From: Allobosea sp. CRIB-10
GTDB lineage: Bacteria > Pseudomonadota > Alphaproteobacteria > Rhizobiales > Beijerinckiaceae
Direction: 5' to 3'
Length of the DNA stretch: 64,000 nt
Assembly: GCF_900112185.1 (NCBI RefSeq)
Contig: NZ_FOKP01000030.1
Span: 1-64,000, forward strand
Shown here: positions 36,206 through 44,584 of the stretch, in pieces
Layout of the letters: each line of letters begins with the position of its first letter
Numbering within the stretch: position 1 is the first letter of the stretch
The notes under the pieces: model-generated
Databases searched by the model: none
What the model was told of the DNA's origin: nothing
What the model saw: the letters and a program-made list of their open reading frames with translations, nothing else
Position numbers and translations under genes: made by a program

Positions 36206-37941
36206 TTGCCGCCGAGGGCCAGCGCCTCCGCCATGACGCGGAAGACGAAGACGTTCGGCTTGTGGCCGCGGAAGCGCTCGGCGCCCGGGCCCATGGCGGT
36301 GAGCAGCACGTCGTCGGCCGCATGGACGCCGGAATTGGCGTCGAAGGGCAGGTTGCCCTGCTTGCGGGTGGCGAGCGGCAAGGTGCAGTCCTTCTCGTTG
36401 GCGACATTGGTCTTGCCGTCGGGGCCCTTCACGGCCGGGACACGCTCGCCATCGAGATAAGGCCGGCCGGTATCGCAGGTGTCCGGATAGCTGCCGAAGG
36501 CGATGGCAAGGCGGCGCGAGGTGTCGACCTTGGTCGGGTAGCCATCGGCATCGCGCGGGCCGTAGTTCGGCGGCAGCGAGTCGTGGTAGGTGCCGAGCTT
36601 GTCGCGCAGGAGCTGGCCCGGGCGATCGTCGTCATAGGTGCCGATGATCGATATCGGATGGGCGTGGTCGGGCACGACGATGATCAGCGTGTCGTTGCGA
36701 TCGCCGGCGAACTCCTTGGCGACCTTGACGGCGTTGTCGAGCATGATCGTGTCGAACACCGCGCGCTCCCAGTCGAGCGAGTGGCTGTACTTGTCGATGC
36801 GAGCCGATTCCACCATCAGGAAGAAGCCGTCCTGTGCCCCTTTGAGCATCTCGATCGCGGCCTTGGTCTGCTCGACCACGTCGGGCTGATCCGGGAACTT
36901 CGAGATCGAGCCCTTCTTGGCGAGGCGCAGGTCGAAGGCGCCGTCGATGTTCGAGGTGTTGTAGAGGCCGAGCAGCTTCTTGGAACCGCCCGCGACGGCC
37001 GCGTTCATCTCGGTCTTGGTCGTGGCGAGGGTGTAGCCCGCCTCCTTGAACTTGGCGATGAAGTCGAGATCGTCGGTGCGCTTGGTGCCCGGGGTCGACT
37101 TCGGCAGGAAGTTCGGCGAGCCGCCGCCCATGATCACGTCCGGCTTCACGTCGAAGAACATCTTGACGATGTCGTTGTAGTCCGAGCGGCGGCGGGTATG
37201 GGCGACCATCGCGGCCGGGGTCGCATCCTCGATCTCGGCATTGGTGACGACGCCGATCGCCATGCCCGAGCGCTTGCGCTTGATCACCTCGGAGATCGTC
37301 TCGACCTTGGGATGGTCGAGCGTCAGCGCGTTCTTGGCGCAGTAGATGCCGAGCGCGTTGACGCAGGACTTGTGGCCGGTGGTGTAGGCGCTCGCCGAGT
37401 TGGCGCTGTCGGTGACGACCGAGTCGGTGCCCGAGGTCGAGATCAGCGCCATGTGCGGCATGTCGTCGATGGCGAGCTCGCCGCCATAGAGGCCCTGCTC
37501 CCAGCCCTTCGACAGAATGCGCGCCGCGGTGCGATGCGCAACGGAGAGGCCATCGCCGACGAAGAGGATGACGTTCTTGGCCTTGCGCTCAGCCGTCGCG
37601 TAGACGGTCCAGTTGACGGTGGCCTTCTCGCTGCCTTGCGTCGCCTCGATGACGTACTGGCCGGCCGGCAGCTGCGCGCCGCGCAGCCACAGCGCCGAAT
37701 GCTTCTGGCCTTCCTCGTTCTGGATGAACTGGACCTCGCGGCCGAAGGCCTCGGCGATCGGCTTGCCGTTGATCGTGACCTTGACGTCGGCCGAGGCCGG
37801 GGCGTTCGGGAACTCGACCTTGAAGTCGAAGCGCGAGCCCTCGAGAATCTCGGCCCGGGTCAGCGGATAGATGGTTTGCGCCGTCGCCGGCGCCACGCTG
37901 GCGAGCATCGCCGCCGCCATCAGCCAGGTTCGCTTCTGCAT
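36202..37941 (-). CDS. phoA: alkaline phosphatase, PhoA superfamily
   Basis: A 579-residue exported zinc enzyme that releases phosphate from monoesters in the periplasm. Signal peptide MQKRTWLMAAAMLASVAPAT. An extra N-terminal beta domain (about 25-120) precedes the catalytic domain. Key motifs: LFVGDGLS (metal Asp), TDSANSASAYTTGHKS (nucleophile Ser after TD), ESARIDKYSHSLD, and VVPDHAHPISI (metal ligands). It is first in an operon with a DUF3299-like protein and an ABC pair, each start overlapping the previous stop or coding end. A Pho-box-like sequence 54 bases upstream suggests PhoB control in phosphate limitation. Confidence 0.92.
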   Translation of the reverse strand: MQKRTWLMAAAMLASVAPATAQTIYPLTRAEILEGSRFDFKVEFPNAPASADVKVTINGKPIAEAFGREVQFIQNEEGQKHSALWLRGAQLPAGQYVIEATQGSEKATVNWTVYATAERKAKNVILFVGDGLSVAHRTAARILSKGWEQGLYGGELAIDDMPHMALISTSGTDSVVTDSANSASAYTTGHKSCVNALGIYCAKNALTLDHPKVETISEVIKRKRSGMAIGVVTNAEIEDATPAAMVAHTRRRSDYNDIVKMFFDVKPDVIMGGGSPNFLPKSTPGTKRTDDLDFIAKFKEAGYTLATTKTEMNAAVAGGSKKLLGLYNTSNIDGAFDLRLAKKGSISKFPDQPDVVEQTKAAIEMLKGAQDGFFLMVESARIDKYSHSLDWERAVFDTIMLDNAVKVAKEFAGDRNDTLIIVVPDHAHPISIIGTYDDDRPGQLLRDKLGTYHDSLPPNYGPRDADGYPTKVDTSRRLAIAFGSYPDTCDTGRPYLDGERVPAVKGPDGKTNVANEKDCTLPLATRKQGNLPFDANSGVHAADDVLLTAMGPGAERFRGHKPNVFVFRVMAEALALGGK

Positions 37942-37994
37942 GATCGTCTCCGCCCCATGGGAAAGCCAGGTCGGCAGAGCGTTAGGAGCGTCAG

Positions 37995-38012
37995 ATGACA
38001 GGGTGATTACTG
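37995..38012 (-). promoter_or_regulatory. candidate Pho box upstream of alkaline phosphatase
   Basis: On the minus strand CAGTAAT-CACC-CTGTCAT spans 38012 to 37995. The second heptamer is a perfect CTGTCAT and the first matches five of seven, with the correct 4-base spacer of the PhoB consensus. It lies 54 bases before the phosphatase start. Confidence 0.6.
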
Positions 38013-38154
38013 AGATCTCGGTTATATTTGTTATGTTATAACACTTCAATATTGCCGAGATCGTCGAAGCCGAACTTGGTTTCTTCCTGCATCCGGCAAG
38101 CAACGAACTGTAGCAGGACCTGTGCTAAGCCCGCATCGCGATGGGAGACAATGC

Positions 38155-38790
38155 ATGAGCACCGCAAGCGACGCCCGCTTCTGGGACCGGTCTTCGAAGA
38201 GCTATGCCAGGTCGCGGATCTCGGATCAGGCTGGATATGAGCGCACACTGGAACGGACGAGCGGCTTGTTGAAGCCGGACGACAGCGTGCTCGAACTCGG
38301 CTGCGGCACCGGGACGACGGCGCTGCGCCTCGCAGACGGGGTCGAGAGCTATCTGGCAGCGGATCTCTCCGCCGGCATGATCGCCATTGCGCAGGAGAAG
38401 CTCGCCGCAAGCCCGATCGCAGGTCTCGCCTTCCGCGCCGCGACGGCCGAGGCGCTTGCTTCAGAAGCCGCTCGCTTCGATACGGTTCTCGGCTTCAATT
38501 ATCTCCACATGGTCCGCGACCTCACCGGCACGCTGCGCAGCATCCATGCCCTGCTCGCGCCCGGAGGCCTGTTCATCTCCAAGACACCCTGCCTCGGCGA
38601 CATGAACCCGCTGATCAAGCTCGCTTTGCCCCTTATGCAGATGATCGGGAAGGCTCCCTATGCCGGCGTCTTCAGCGCGCAGGAGCTGAACGACCTCATC
38701 GCCGCGGCAGGCTTCGAGGTCGCCAGCACGGAACGCCATGCGAGCAAGGGCAAGGACACTCGCCCCTTCATCGTCGCGCGCAGGACATAG
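38155..38790 (+). CDS. class I SAM-dependent methyltransferase
   Basis: 211 residues with the Rossmann methyltransferase core. Motif I is VLELGCGTGTTALRLAD, followed by YLAADLSAGMIAIAQEK (SAM adenosine loop), FDTVLGFNYLHMVRDL (motif IV region) and LLAPGGLFISKTPCLGD. The ATG at 38155 follows GGGAGA. It resembles ubiquinone/arsenite-type small-molecule methyltransferases; the substrate is not evident. The upstream gap is shared with the divergent phosphatase operon. Confidence 0.88.
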   Translation: MSTASDARFWDRSSKSYARSRISDQAGYERTLERTSGLLKPDDSVLELGCGTGTTALRLADGVESYLAADLSAGMIAIAQEKLAASPIAGLAFRAATAEALASEAARFDTVLGFNYLHMVRDLTGTLRSIHALLAPGGLFISKTPCLGDMNPLIKLALPLMQMIGKAPYAGVFSAQELNDLIAAAGFEVASTERHASKGKDTRPFIVARRT

Positions 38791-38942
38791 CGTGAGAAGG
38801 CGGGACCGGACGGAGCTATTCGCACACGCTCGCGTTTCGATCAGGGAGCATCGGGCAAGCCAGGACTCTCCTGACAACTCCTGACATATCGCCGCCCTAT
38901 CAGCCTCGTCATCGCACGAGGAAACGCCGAAAGGGACATCGC

Positions 38943-39560
38943 ATGCTGACCTTCTATCACGCGCCGCAGTCGCGCTCCTTCTCGATCCTCTGGCTGCTCG
39001 AGGAGCTTGGCCAGCCCTATGAGATGGAGATCGTCGACATCCGCGCGCAGAGCGGTCCGCCGGAGAGCTATCGCGCCATCCAGCCGCACAAGAAGGTGCC
39101 CGCGATCGTCCATGACGGCGTCACCGTCACCGAACGCGCCGCGATCTGCCTCTATCTCACCGAGCAGTTCCCGGACGCCGGGCTGGCGCCGGCCATCGGC
39201 GATGCCGACCGCCCGGCCTTCCTCACCTCGCTGGTCTATACCGACGCCGTGCTCGACCCGATCATCGCGACCTCGGTCCACAAGTTCCAGTACGAGGCGC
39301 GCGGCTTCTCCTTCGGCTCGCATGCCGACACGGTCGCCAATCTCGCGAAGAAGCTCGGCGAACATCCTTATGCCGCCGGCGAGCGCTTCACCGCCGCCGA
39401 CACCCAGCTCGGCGCCGGCATCCATTTCGGCATGAACATCGTCGGCGTGCTGCCGCGCCTGCCGGTGTTCGAGGCCTATATGGGCCGGATGATGGAGCGG
39501 CCCGGGCTGCAACGGACCCTGCAGAAGGACGGCACGCTGGAGCCCGGCCAGATGCCCTGA
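38943..39560 (+). CDS. glutathione S-transferase
   Basis: 205 residues. N-terminal thioredoxin-like domain: LTFYHAPQSRSFSILWLLEE with the Ser/Tyr-type active site, HKKVPAIVHDGVTVTERAAI (cis-Pro and the glutathione-binding T/S-E). C-terminal helical domain with HPYAAGERFTAADTQLG (N-capping box). Conjugates or reduces electrophiles with glutathione in the cytoplasm. AAAGGGA precedes the start. Unlinked to obvious pathway genes. Confidence 0.92.
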   Translation: MLTFYHAPQSRSFSILWLLEELGQPYEMEIVDIRAQSGPPESYRAIQPHKKVPAIVHDGVTVTERAAICLYLTEQFPDAGLAPAIGDADRPAFLTSLVYTDAVLDPIIATSVHKFQYEARGFSFGSHADTVANLAKKLGEHPYAAGERFTAADTQLGAGIHFGMNIVGVLPRLPVFEAYMGRMMERPGLQRTLQKDGTLEPGQMP

Positions 39561-39566
39561 GGAGGC

Positions 39567-40055
39567 CTATTCCTCCTTGAAGCCATAGTCGGGAATGCCC
39601 TGCTCGTTGCCGTAATATTTATACGGCAGGAACTTGCCGGACATGGTGATCCTGACCCGGTCGCCTTTGGGGTTCGGCTCGCGTTCGAAGGCGATGTTGA
39701 AGTCGATCGCCGACATGATGCCGTCGCCGAACTCCTCCTCGATCAGCGCCTTCCAGGCGGGGCCGTTGACCATCACCATCTCGTAGAAGCGATAGATCAG
39801 CGGGTCGGTCGGCGGCATCGGCGTACCGGTGCCGCGATAGGGCACCTCGTTCAGCATGCGCTTCTCGGACTCGGAGAGGCCGAACAGCGCCGCCGCCTTC
39901 TCGGCAAGCGGCTTCACCAGCTTCATCTGGCCGAGCAACGCGCCGATCACCAGCACCTCGGACATGCCGCCGATCTCGTCGGTGATGTGCTTCCAGCTCC
40001 AGCCCTTCTCGCGCTTGATGTCGAGAATCTTCTCGGTGAGCTCTTCGCGCTTCAT
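39567..40055 (-). CDS. cynS: cyanate hydratase (cyanase)
   Basis: Decomposes cyanate with bicarbonate to ammonia and CO2. It has 162 residues, slightly longer than the 156 of the enteric enzyme. Catalytic Arg and Glu are in PLIYRFYEMVMVNGPAWK, and the Ser is in FGDGIMSAIDFNIAFE. The C-terminal strand KGDRVRITMSGKFLPYKYY is conserved. No cynR, carbonic anhydrase or cyanate transporter lies beside it, so regulation is unknown. Convergent with the GST gene, six bases apart. Confidence 0.96.
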   Translation of the reverse strand: MKREELTEKILDIKREKGWSWKHITDEIGGMSEVLVIGALLGQMKLVKPLAEKAAALFGLSESEKRMLNEVPYRGTGTPMPPTDPLIYRFYEMVMVNGPAWKALIEEEFGDGIMSAIDFNIAFEREPNPKGDRVRITMSGKFLPYKYYGNEQGIPDYGFKEE

Positions 40056-40151
40056 CTCGTCCTCGCCGGTCGCAGCCGCGGGTGACGGCCGTCGGCGGGA
40101 CGACTAGCAAGGCACGGGCCAGAACGGCCGGGAGATGAAGAGACTACGCGC

Positions 40152-41093
40152 TCAGCGCCGGCCGAGCCGGAACTGCTCCAGCGCCGCGATCTGCTGCGCT
40201 ACGGGCGAAACCTGCGCCGCCAGCGAGATGCCCTCGAAATGCCGGCGGCCGCGGAAGCGGGCGCGCTCGAAATTCGAGCGGCCGTCGAAGGCGGCGTTGC
40301 TGAACCAGGCGCCACGCTCGAAACGGGCGGCGGCAAAATTCGCCATCTGCCCGAAACGGGCTTCTTCGAAGCCGGCATTGCCGGCGAACTCGGCCTCGCC
40401 GAAATCGGCCGCGCCCGCGAAGCGGCAATCGCCGAAGCCCGCCTCGCCGGCATGGCGCACGCCGCGGAACTGCGTCACGCCGTCGAAGCGCGAGCCGCGG
40501 AACCAGGCATCGCCACCAAACTCCGCCTCGACGAAGCAGGCTACGCCCTCGCAGCGCATGTCACGGAATTCGGCGGTGCCGTGCAGGGTCGCCGCGCCGA
40601 AATCGGCATCACCGGCGAAATGCGCCTTGTCGAAGAAGGCATCGGCACGGAAGCTGGCATCGCGGAAGCTGGCCGGCCCATGGAAATGCGCTTCGGTGAA
40701 CCAAGCGTCGCCGCAGAAGGCGCTGCCGGAAAAGCGGGCAGCGGCCGGAAAGATGATGCCGGCGACATTGAAATCGCCCTCGAAGATCTCGTCGATCAGC
40801 TCGACATCGGCAAAGAGGCGCCAGAGCGCCTCTAGCGCGCCGTCGGCACCGATCCGGCCGCGCAAGCGCAGCATCTCGCCCGCCCAGCCATTCCAGGCTG
40901 CTGCGCCTTCGCCAAGCCGCGTCAGAGCCGCCTCGCGCCGCGCCGCCATGAAGGCGGAGGCTTCCGGCCCGGCCGCGCCATAGCGCGCCGCGCGTTGCGC
41001 TGCGGCAAAGCCGGCCTGATGCGGCCGAGCCCAGGAATTCAGCTGCAGGAGTTCGGCGCGTGCATCGGGCACGAGCCGGAACAGGCTGGCCAT
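40152..41093 (-). CDS. pentapeptide-repeat protein
   Basis: 313 residues. A helical N-terminal domain of about 100 residues (AELLQLNSWARPHQAGFAAA) precedes about 25 consecutive five-residue coils in a right-handed beta helix: ARFSGSAFCGDAWFTEAHF, FRDASFRADAFFDKAHF and so on, with F or its equivalent at the centre (A-x-F pattern). A degenerate helical end follows (QQIAALEQFRLGRR). Some such proteins mimic DNA, and others are scaffolds; the role here is unknown. Not secreted. Confidence 0.85.
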   Translation of the reverse strand: MASLFRLVPDARAELLQLNSWARPHQAGFAAAQRAARYGAAGPEASAFMAARREAALTRLGEGAAAWNGWAGEMLRLRGRIGADGALEALWRLFADVELIDEIFEGDFNVAGIIFPAAARFSGSAFCGDAWFTEAHFHGPASFRDASFRADAFFDKAHFAGDADFGAATLHGTAEFRDMRCEGVACFVEAEFGGDAWFRGSRFDGVTQFRGVRHAGEAGFGDCRFAGAADFGEAEFAGNAGFEEARFGQMANFAAARFERGAWFSNAAFDGRSNFERARFRGRRHFEGISLAAQVSPVAQQIAALEQFRLGRR

Positions 41094-41323
41094 ATTCGGA
41101 TGACGCCCCGGTTAACGATTCATTAGCCATAAGCGAGCCGCCGACGCGGTTCAATCGCTGCTTTGCTCGCAAAAGCGTCCGACCGCGCTCGTCGCTGCGC
41201 CGTCGCTGGCGAGTTTCGCTGCCCGGTGCAGCACATCGTTAAGGCTATAGGTCGATAAGCCTCTGTAGCGTAAGGCATTTGAAGTATTTTCAGCGGGATC
41301 CTGAGCCTTATCAGCCACGCGGA

Positions 41324-41482
41324 ATGCCAGCGCCGATGACCACGCTTCCATCGTCGAATCTGTTCACGGTTCCCACCGATGCAGTGGCGCCGTCGACATC
41401 GAAGCACCATATTGCTGGGAACGATGCAGTGAAGATCGATGGTGGCGAGCTGATTCTCGCGATCTCCGCTGCTCAGAACTGA
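41324..41482 (+). CDS. small hypothetical protein (doubtful)
   Basis: Frame from MPAPMTTLPSSNLFTVPTDA to ILAISAAQN, 52 residues. It has an extended, threonine/serine/proline-rich start and a small hydrophobic end. CGCGGA lies near the ATG, a weak ribosome site. The gap 41094-41323 before it has no other convincing feature; an opposite-strand frame at 41151-41351 overlaps it and is a competing possibility. I cannot name it. Confidence 0.3.
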   Translation: MPAPMTTLPSSNLFTVPTDAVAPSTSKHHIAGNDAVKIDGGELILAISAAQN

Positions 41483-41490
41483 GGGACGCC

Positions 41491-41601
41491 ATGAACCTGC
41501 TCACCCGCTTCATTCTCCGCCTCGGCGCCCTCCTCGCCCCCGCGCAGCCGCAGCTGAAGCCGATCCCGGTTCCGGTGCGCCGGCCTCAGGCACGCCGCTG
41601 A
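41491..41601 (+). CDS. 36-residue peptide gene
   Basis: ATG at 41491 to TGA at 41601. The translation begins MNLLTRFILRLGALLAPAQP and ends in a basic, proline-rich tail (VPVRRPQARR). It is amphipathic or membrane-associating, then positively charged. GAGGGA lies five bases before the ATG, a good site. It is eight bases after the previous small frame, so the two may be one short operon. No known family. Confidence 0.45.
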   Translation: MNLLTRFILRLGALLAPAQPQLKPIPVPVRRPQARR

Positions 41602-41966
41602 GCTGGCGGTAAAGGCCTCTCTCATCGCTATCGAGCGAGTTGTCGAAAGCTCGCTCGCCTGTGATCTCTCTTCACTTCGTCATCGGTCGGCGGCAAGCCT
41701 TCCCGGCCTTGACAGCAACGCGTCCGCGCCCAACTCTATGGGTATGACGACGAAGCATCGCCTCGTGTTCCGGGTCGCCCCGATCGCGGAATCCTAGCCC
41801 CGGACTCGGCCAGAGCGCGCCCCGAGTCCAGGGGTGCCGTCGATGCTGTCCGCCGTCATGGCAGCACGATTGTCCAAGGCGTCTCCCCCCAAAAAAGAAC
41901 CTTCCAGACCTTGCCGGTCGCGCCCTGGCGCCGCCGTCGCGCGCGTCATCGCAGGACACCAGACCC
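41602..41966 (+). promoter_or_regulatory. gene-less stretch: promoter and structured leader of rnk
   Basis: CGAGCGAG/CTCGCTCG (41632-41639 and 41650-41657) is a hairpin after the small peptide gene. TTGACA at 41709-41714 is a perfect -35 but its -10 is poor. CCCCGGACTCGG (41798-41809) pairs with CCGAGTCC and GGGG (41822-41834) with a single bulge, a strong leader stem. CCCCCCAAAAAAG follows near 41885. I see no gene. Confidence 0.5.
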
Positions 41967-42386
41967 ATGACCCAGCCGAACCAGAAGACCCATCGCAAGC
42001 CGAAGATCATCGTCGGCGAGATCGACCATGAGCGCCTGACCGGCCTCGCCACCACCGCACTCGAGCGCATTCCGGAGGTCGCCGAGGAATTGCTCGCCGA
42101 GATGGATCGCGCCAAGGTCGTCGCGCCGGCCAAGCTGCCGGCGGACGTCGTGCGCATGGGCTCCTTCGTCACCTTCGATTCCGACAGCGCCCAGCATCGC
42201 CGCGTCCAGCTCGTCTATCCCGGCGAGGCCGATATCGAGCAGGGCCGCATCTCGGTGCTGACCCCGATCGGCGCGGCGCTGATCGGCCTTGCCGCCGGCC
42301 AGTCGATCGCCTGGACCGCCCGCGACGGCAAGAAGCATGTGCTCACGGTGACCGCGGTCGAGCAGCAGGCCATGGCGGCGGCCTGA
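41967..42386 (+). CDS. rnk: Rnk/GreA-like nucleoside diphosphate kinase regulator
   Basis: 139 residues. Rnk-like N-terminal coiled coil and GreA/GreB C-terminal FKBP-like domain: MGSFVTFDSDSAQHRRVQLV, and RISVLTPIGAALIGLAAGQS, the GreA-type pattern. Such proteins bind RNA polymerase and influence nucleoside diphosphate kinase levels. The short, not fully basic helical start (HERLTGLATTALERIPEVAE) is typical of Rnk. An unusually long leader with a stable hairpin lies upstream. Confidence 0.85.
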   Translation: MTQPNQKTHRKPKIIVGEIDHERLTGLATTALERIPEVAEELLAEMDRAKVVAPAKLPADVVRMGSFVTFDSDSAQHRRVQLVYPGEADIEQGRISVLTPIGAALIGLAAGQSIAWTARDGKKHVLTVTAVEQQAMAAA

Positions 42387-42436
42387 GAGGATGAGTGTCT
42401 CCTCCCCTCGCCCGCGCGGGGAGGACGATGCCGCGA

Positions 42437-43543
42437 TCAGCCGGCCGCCATCACCTTCATGATCCCGCCTTGCGGCTCGGCCCAGCGCAGTTCGCCGAGC
42501 CTCAGCATCGCGTTCACATGCGCGAAGACCTCGCTGAAGGCGAAGGAGAGCTGGTGCGGATCGAGCGGCCGCGTGAACATCACCGGCACCAGCTCGGCGA
42601 CCGAATGCGGCCCCTTGGCGACAGCTCCCGCGATCAGCCGGCAGCGTTCGGCATGGTGGGCGGCGAGCGCCGCGCAGCGCTCCTGCAATCCATAGAACGG
42701 CAGCTGGTGCCCGGGCAGGACCAGCGTCCCCGGCGGGATCGCCTGCGGCAGCGCTCGCAGCGAACGCAGATAAAGGCCAAGCGGATCGCCTTCCGCATCG
42801 ACGGCCCAGACGCTGATGTTCGGCGTGATCTTGGCGAGGATCTGGTCGGCAGCGAGGAAGACGTTCGCCTCCGGGCAATGGAACATCAACTGCTCCGGCG
42901 CATGGCCATCGCCAGCCAGCACGAAGAAATCGCGGCCGCCGATCCGCAGCACATCGCCGGCGACCACGCGGGTGAAGGTCGGCGGCAGCGGCGTGACCTG
43001 CCGGAGATAGCCATGGCCCAGCGTCGAGACGACCTGCGTCACCTCGGCCGACAGGCCGTGGCGCTGATAGAACTGCTTGTAGACCGGCGCCTCGGACGCA
43101 CCCGGGCTGAGCGAGATGTTGAGGCAGCCGAGATAGCCGGTCTGGCTGGTCAGGAGCGGCGTGCCGAAGCGCTCCCAGAGCCAGCCGGCGAGCCCGATAT
43201 GGTCAGGGTGGAAATGCGTGACGAAGAGCCGGGTCAACCGCTTGCCGGCGAGCGGCCCGGCCATCAGCGCGAGCCAGGCCTGCTTGGTCGCCTCGTCTCC
43301 GATGCCTGTGTCGATTACGGCGAAGCCGTCGCCGTCCTCGATCAGGTAGATGTTGACGTGGTCGAGCCGGAACGGCAGCGCGATCCTGGCCCAGAAGATG
43401 CCGGGCGCAACCTCGATCAGCTGGCCCGGGGCCGGCGGTTCGAGAAAGGGGAAGGTCAGGCCGTGCGGATCGGGAGCGTGCAATTTGGTCAGCCCTGAAC
43501 AATGTCTGCAGGGTTCATAGCAGGCGATGATCGCGCCGGACAA
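42437..43543 (-). CDS. MBL-fold metallo-hydrolase
   Basis: Up to 368 residues. The di-zinc motif FVTHFHPDHIGLAGWL (H-x-H-x-D-H) lies around residue 110. Further metal ligands lie in DGHAPEQLMFHC and VFLAADQIL, with LPGHQLPF the last. A C-terminal winged-helix-like tail (VAELVPVMF region) suits the acyl-CoA thioesterase-like or LACTB2-like group. No ATG fits: TTG at 43543 gives the longest frame, and TTG at 43483 (LHAPDPHG) has AGGG at better spacing and may be the true start. Divergent from xerC. Substrate unknown. Confidence 0.82.
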   Translation of the reverse strand: MSGAIIACYEPCRHCSGLTKLHAPDPHGLTFPFLEPPAPGQLIEVAPGIFWARIALPFRLDHVNIYLIEDGDGFAVIDTGIGDEATKQAWLALMAGPLAGKRLTRLFVTHFHPDHIGLAGWLWERFGTPLLTSQTGYLGCLNISLSPGASEAPVYKQFYQRHGLSAEVTQVVSTLGHGYLRQVTPLPPTFTRVVAGDVLRIGGRDFFVLAGDGHAPEQLMFHCPEANVFLAADQILAKITPNISVWAVDAEGDPLGLYLRSLRALPQAIPPGTLVLPGHQLPFYGLQERCAALAAHHAERCRLIAGAVAKGPHSVAELVPVMFTRPLDPHQLSFAFSEVFAHVNAMLRLGELRWAEPQGGIMKVMAAG

Positions 43544-43577
43544 CGCTTGTTAAGCCTCGCGCGGCAAGATCGACGGC

Positions 43578-44504
43578 ATGAGCGATTTCGACACCCTGCG
43601 GCGCGACTGGCTCGCCCATCTCGGCCATGAGCGCCGGCTCTCGCTGAAGACGCTCGAGGCCTATGGCCGCGACATCGAGCAATTCGCCACTTTCCTCAGC
43701 CACCATCTCGATGCCCCGCCGACACTCAAGGCGGTCGCCGCACTGAAACCGGCCGACCTGCGCGCCTTTCTCGGCTATCGCCGCCGTGACGGCGTCGGTA
43801 ACCGCACGCTGATGCGCCAGCTCGCGGCGCTGCGCTCGCTCGCCCGCTTCGGTGAGCGCAGCGGACGACTGACTGCCGCCGCCTTCGCCGCGACCCGCGG
43901 GCCACGGCTCGGCAAGGGCCTGCCGCGCCCGCTCGACGCCAAGGCCGCCACCGCGGTAACCAGACCCGACAGCCGCGCCGGCGAGGAACGCCCCGACTGG
44001 GTGCTGGCCCGCGATGCCGCCGTGCTCTCGCTGCTCTATGGCAGCGGCCTGCGCATCTCCGAGGCGCTCGGCCTGAAGCGTTCGCAGGCGCCGGTCAGCA
44101 CCGCCGATGCGCTGACCGTGCTCGGCAAGGGCGGCAAGACCCGGATGGTGCCGGTGCTGCCGGTCGTGGTCGAGTCGATCGCCGGTTATCTCGCGCAATG
44201 CCCCTGGCGGCTCGCGCCCGACGGCCCGCTCTTCGTCGGCGTCAAAGGCGGCGCGCTCTCGCCGCGCATCATCCAGCTCGCGGTCGAGGGCCTGCGCGGC
44301 TCGCTCGGGCTACCGGGCAGCGCGACGCCGCATGCGCTGCGCCATTCCTTCGCCACCCATCTGCTCGGTCGCGGCGGGGACCTGCGCGCCATCCAGGAGT
44401 TGCTCGGCCATGCCTCGCTCTCGACGACACAGATCTATACCCGCATCGATTCCGCCCGCCTACTCGCGGCCTATGATTCCGCCCATCCACGAGCCCGCGG
44501 ATAA
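43578..44504 (+). CDS. xerC: tyrosine recombinase XerC
   Basis: 308 residues. N-terminal SAM-like core-binding domain (about 1-95) then the catalytic domain: [10 protein letters not shown] (Arg), [11 protein letters not shown] (Lys), [12 protein letters not shown] (His-x-x-Arg), [16 protein letters not shown] (His and nucleophile Tyr). Length and position suit the chromosome-dimer-resolving XerC, which acts with XerD and FtsK at dif, rather than a phage integrase. No dif-like site is evident in the window. Good context: a stand-alone gene with a downstream DUF4337 gene. Confidence 0.92.
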   Translation: MSDFDTLRRDWLAHLGHERRLSLKTLEAYGRDIEQFATFLSHHLDAPPTLKAVAALKPADLRAFLGYRRRDGVGNRTLMRQLAALRSLARFGERSGRLTAAAFAATRGPRLGKGLPRPLDAKAATAVTRPDSRAGEERPDWVLARDAAVLSLLYGSGLRISEALGLKRSQAPVSTADALTVLGKGGKTRMVPVLPVVVESIAGYLAQCPWRLAPDGPLFVGVKGGALSPRIIQLAVEGLRGSLGLPGSATPHALRHSFATHLLGRGGDLRAIQELLGHASLSTTQIYTRIDSARLLAAYDSAHPRARG

Positions 44505-44584
44505 CTCCCTTACCTTCGGTAAAATCGTCTTGATTCCGTCTCACGGACCAGCCATCAGGCCCGGCCTTTCCGAGGGAATCACCG

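Noticed and set aside
36160-37998. 612-codon plus-strand open frame
   Set aside because: Antisense to the alkaline phosphatase; composition is typical of a GC shadow.
38056-38118. Short frame NIAEIVEAELGFFLHPAS and stop, as a regulator remnant
   Set aside because: Only about 20 codons with a stop directly upstream; too short to call a gene fragment.
43578-44504. XerC as integrase of a mobile island
   Set aside because: Sequence and length match housekeeping XerC. GC is normal, and no att repeats, tRNA or cargo lie around it.
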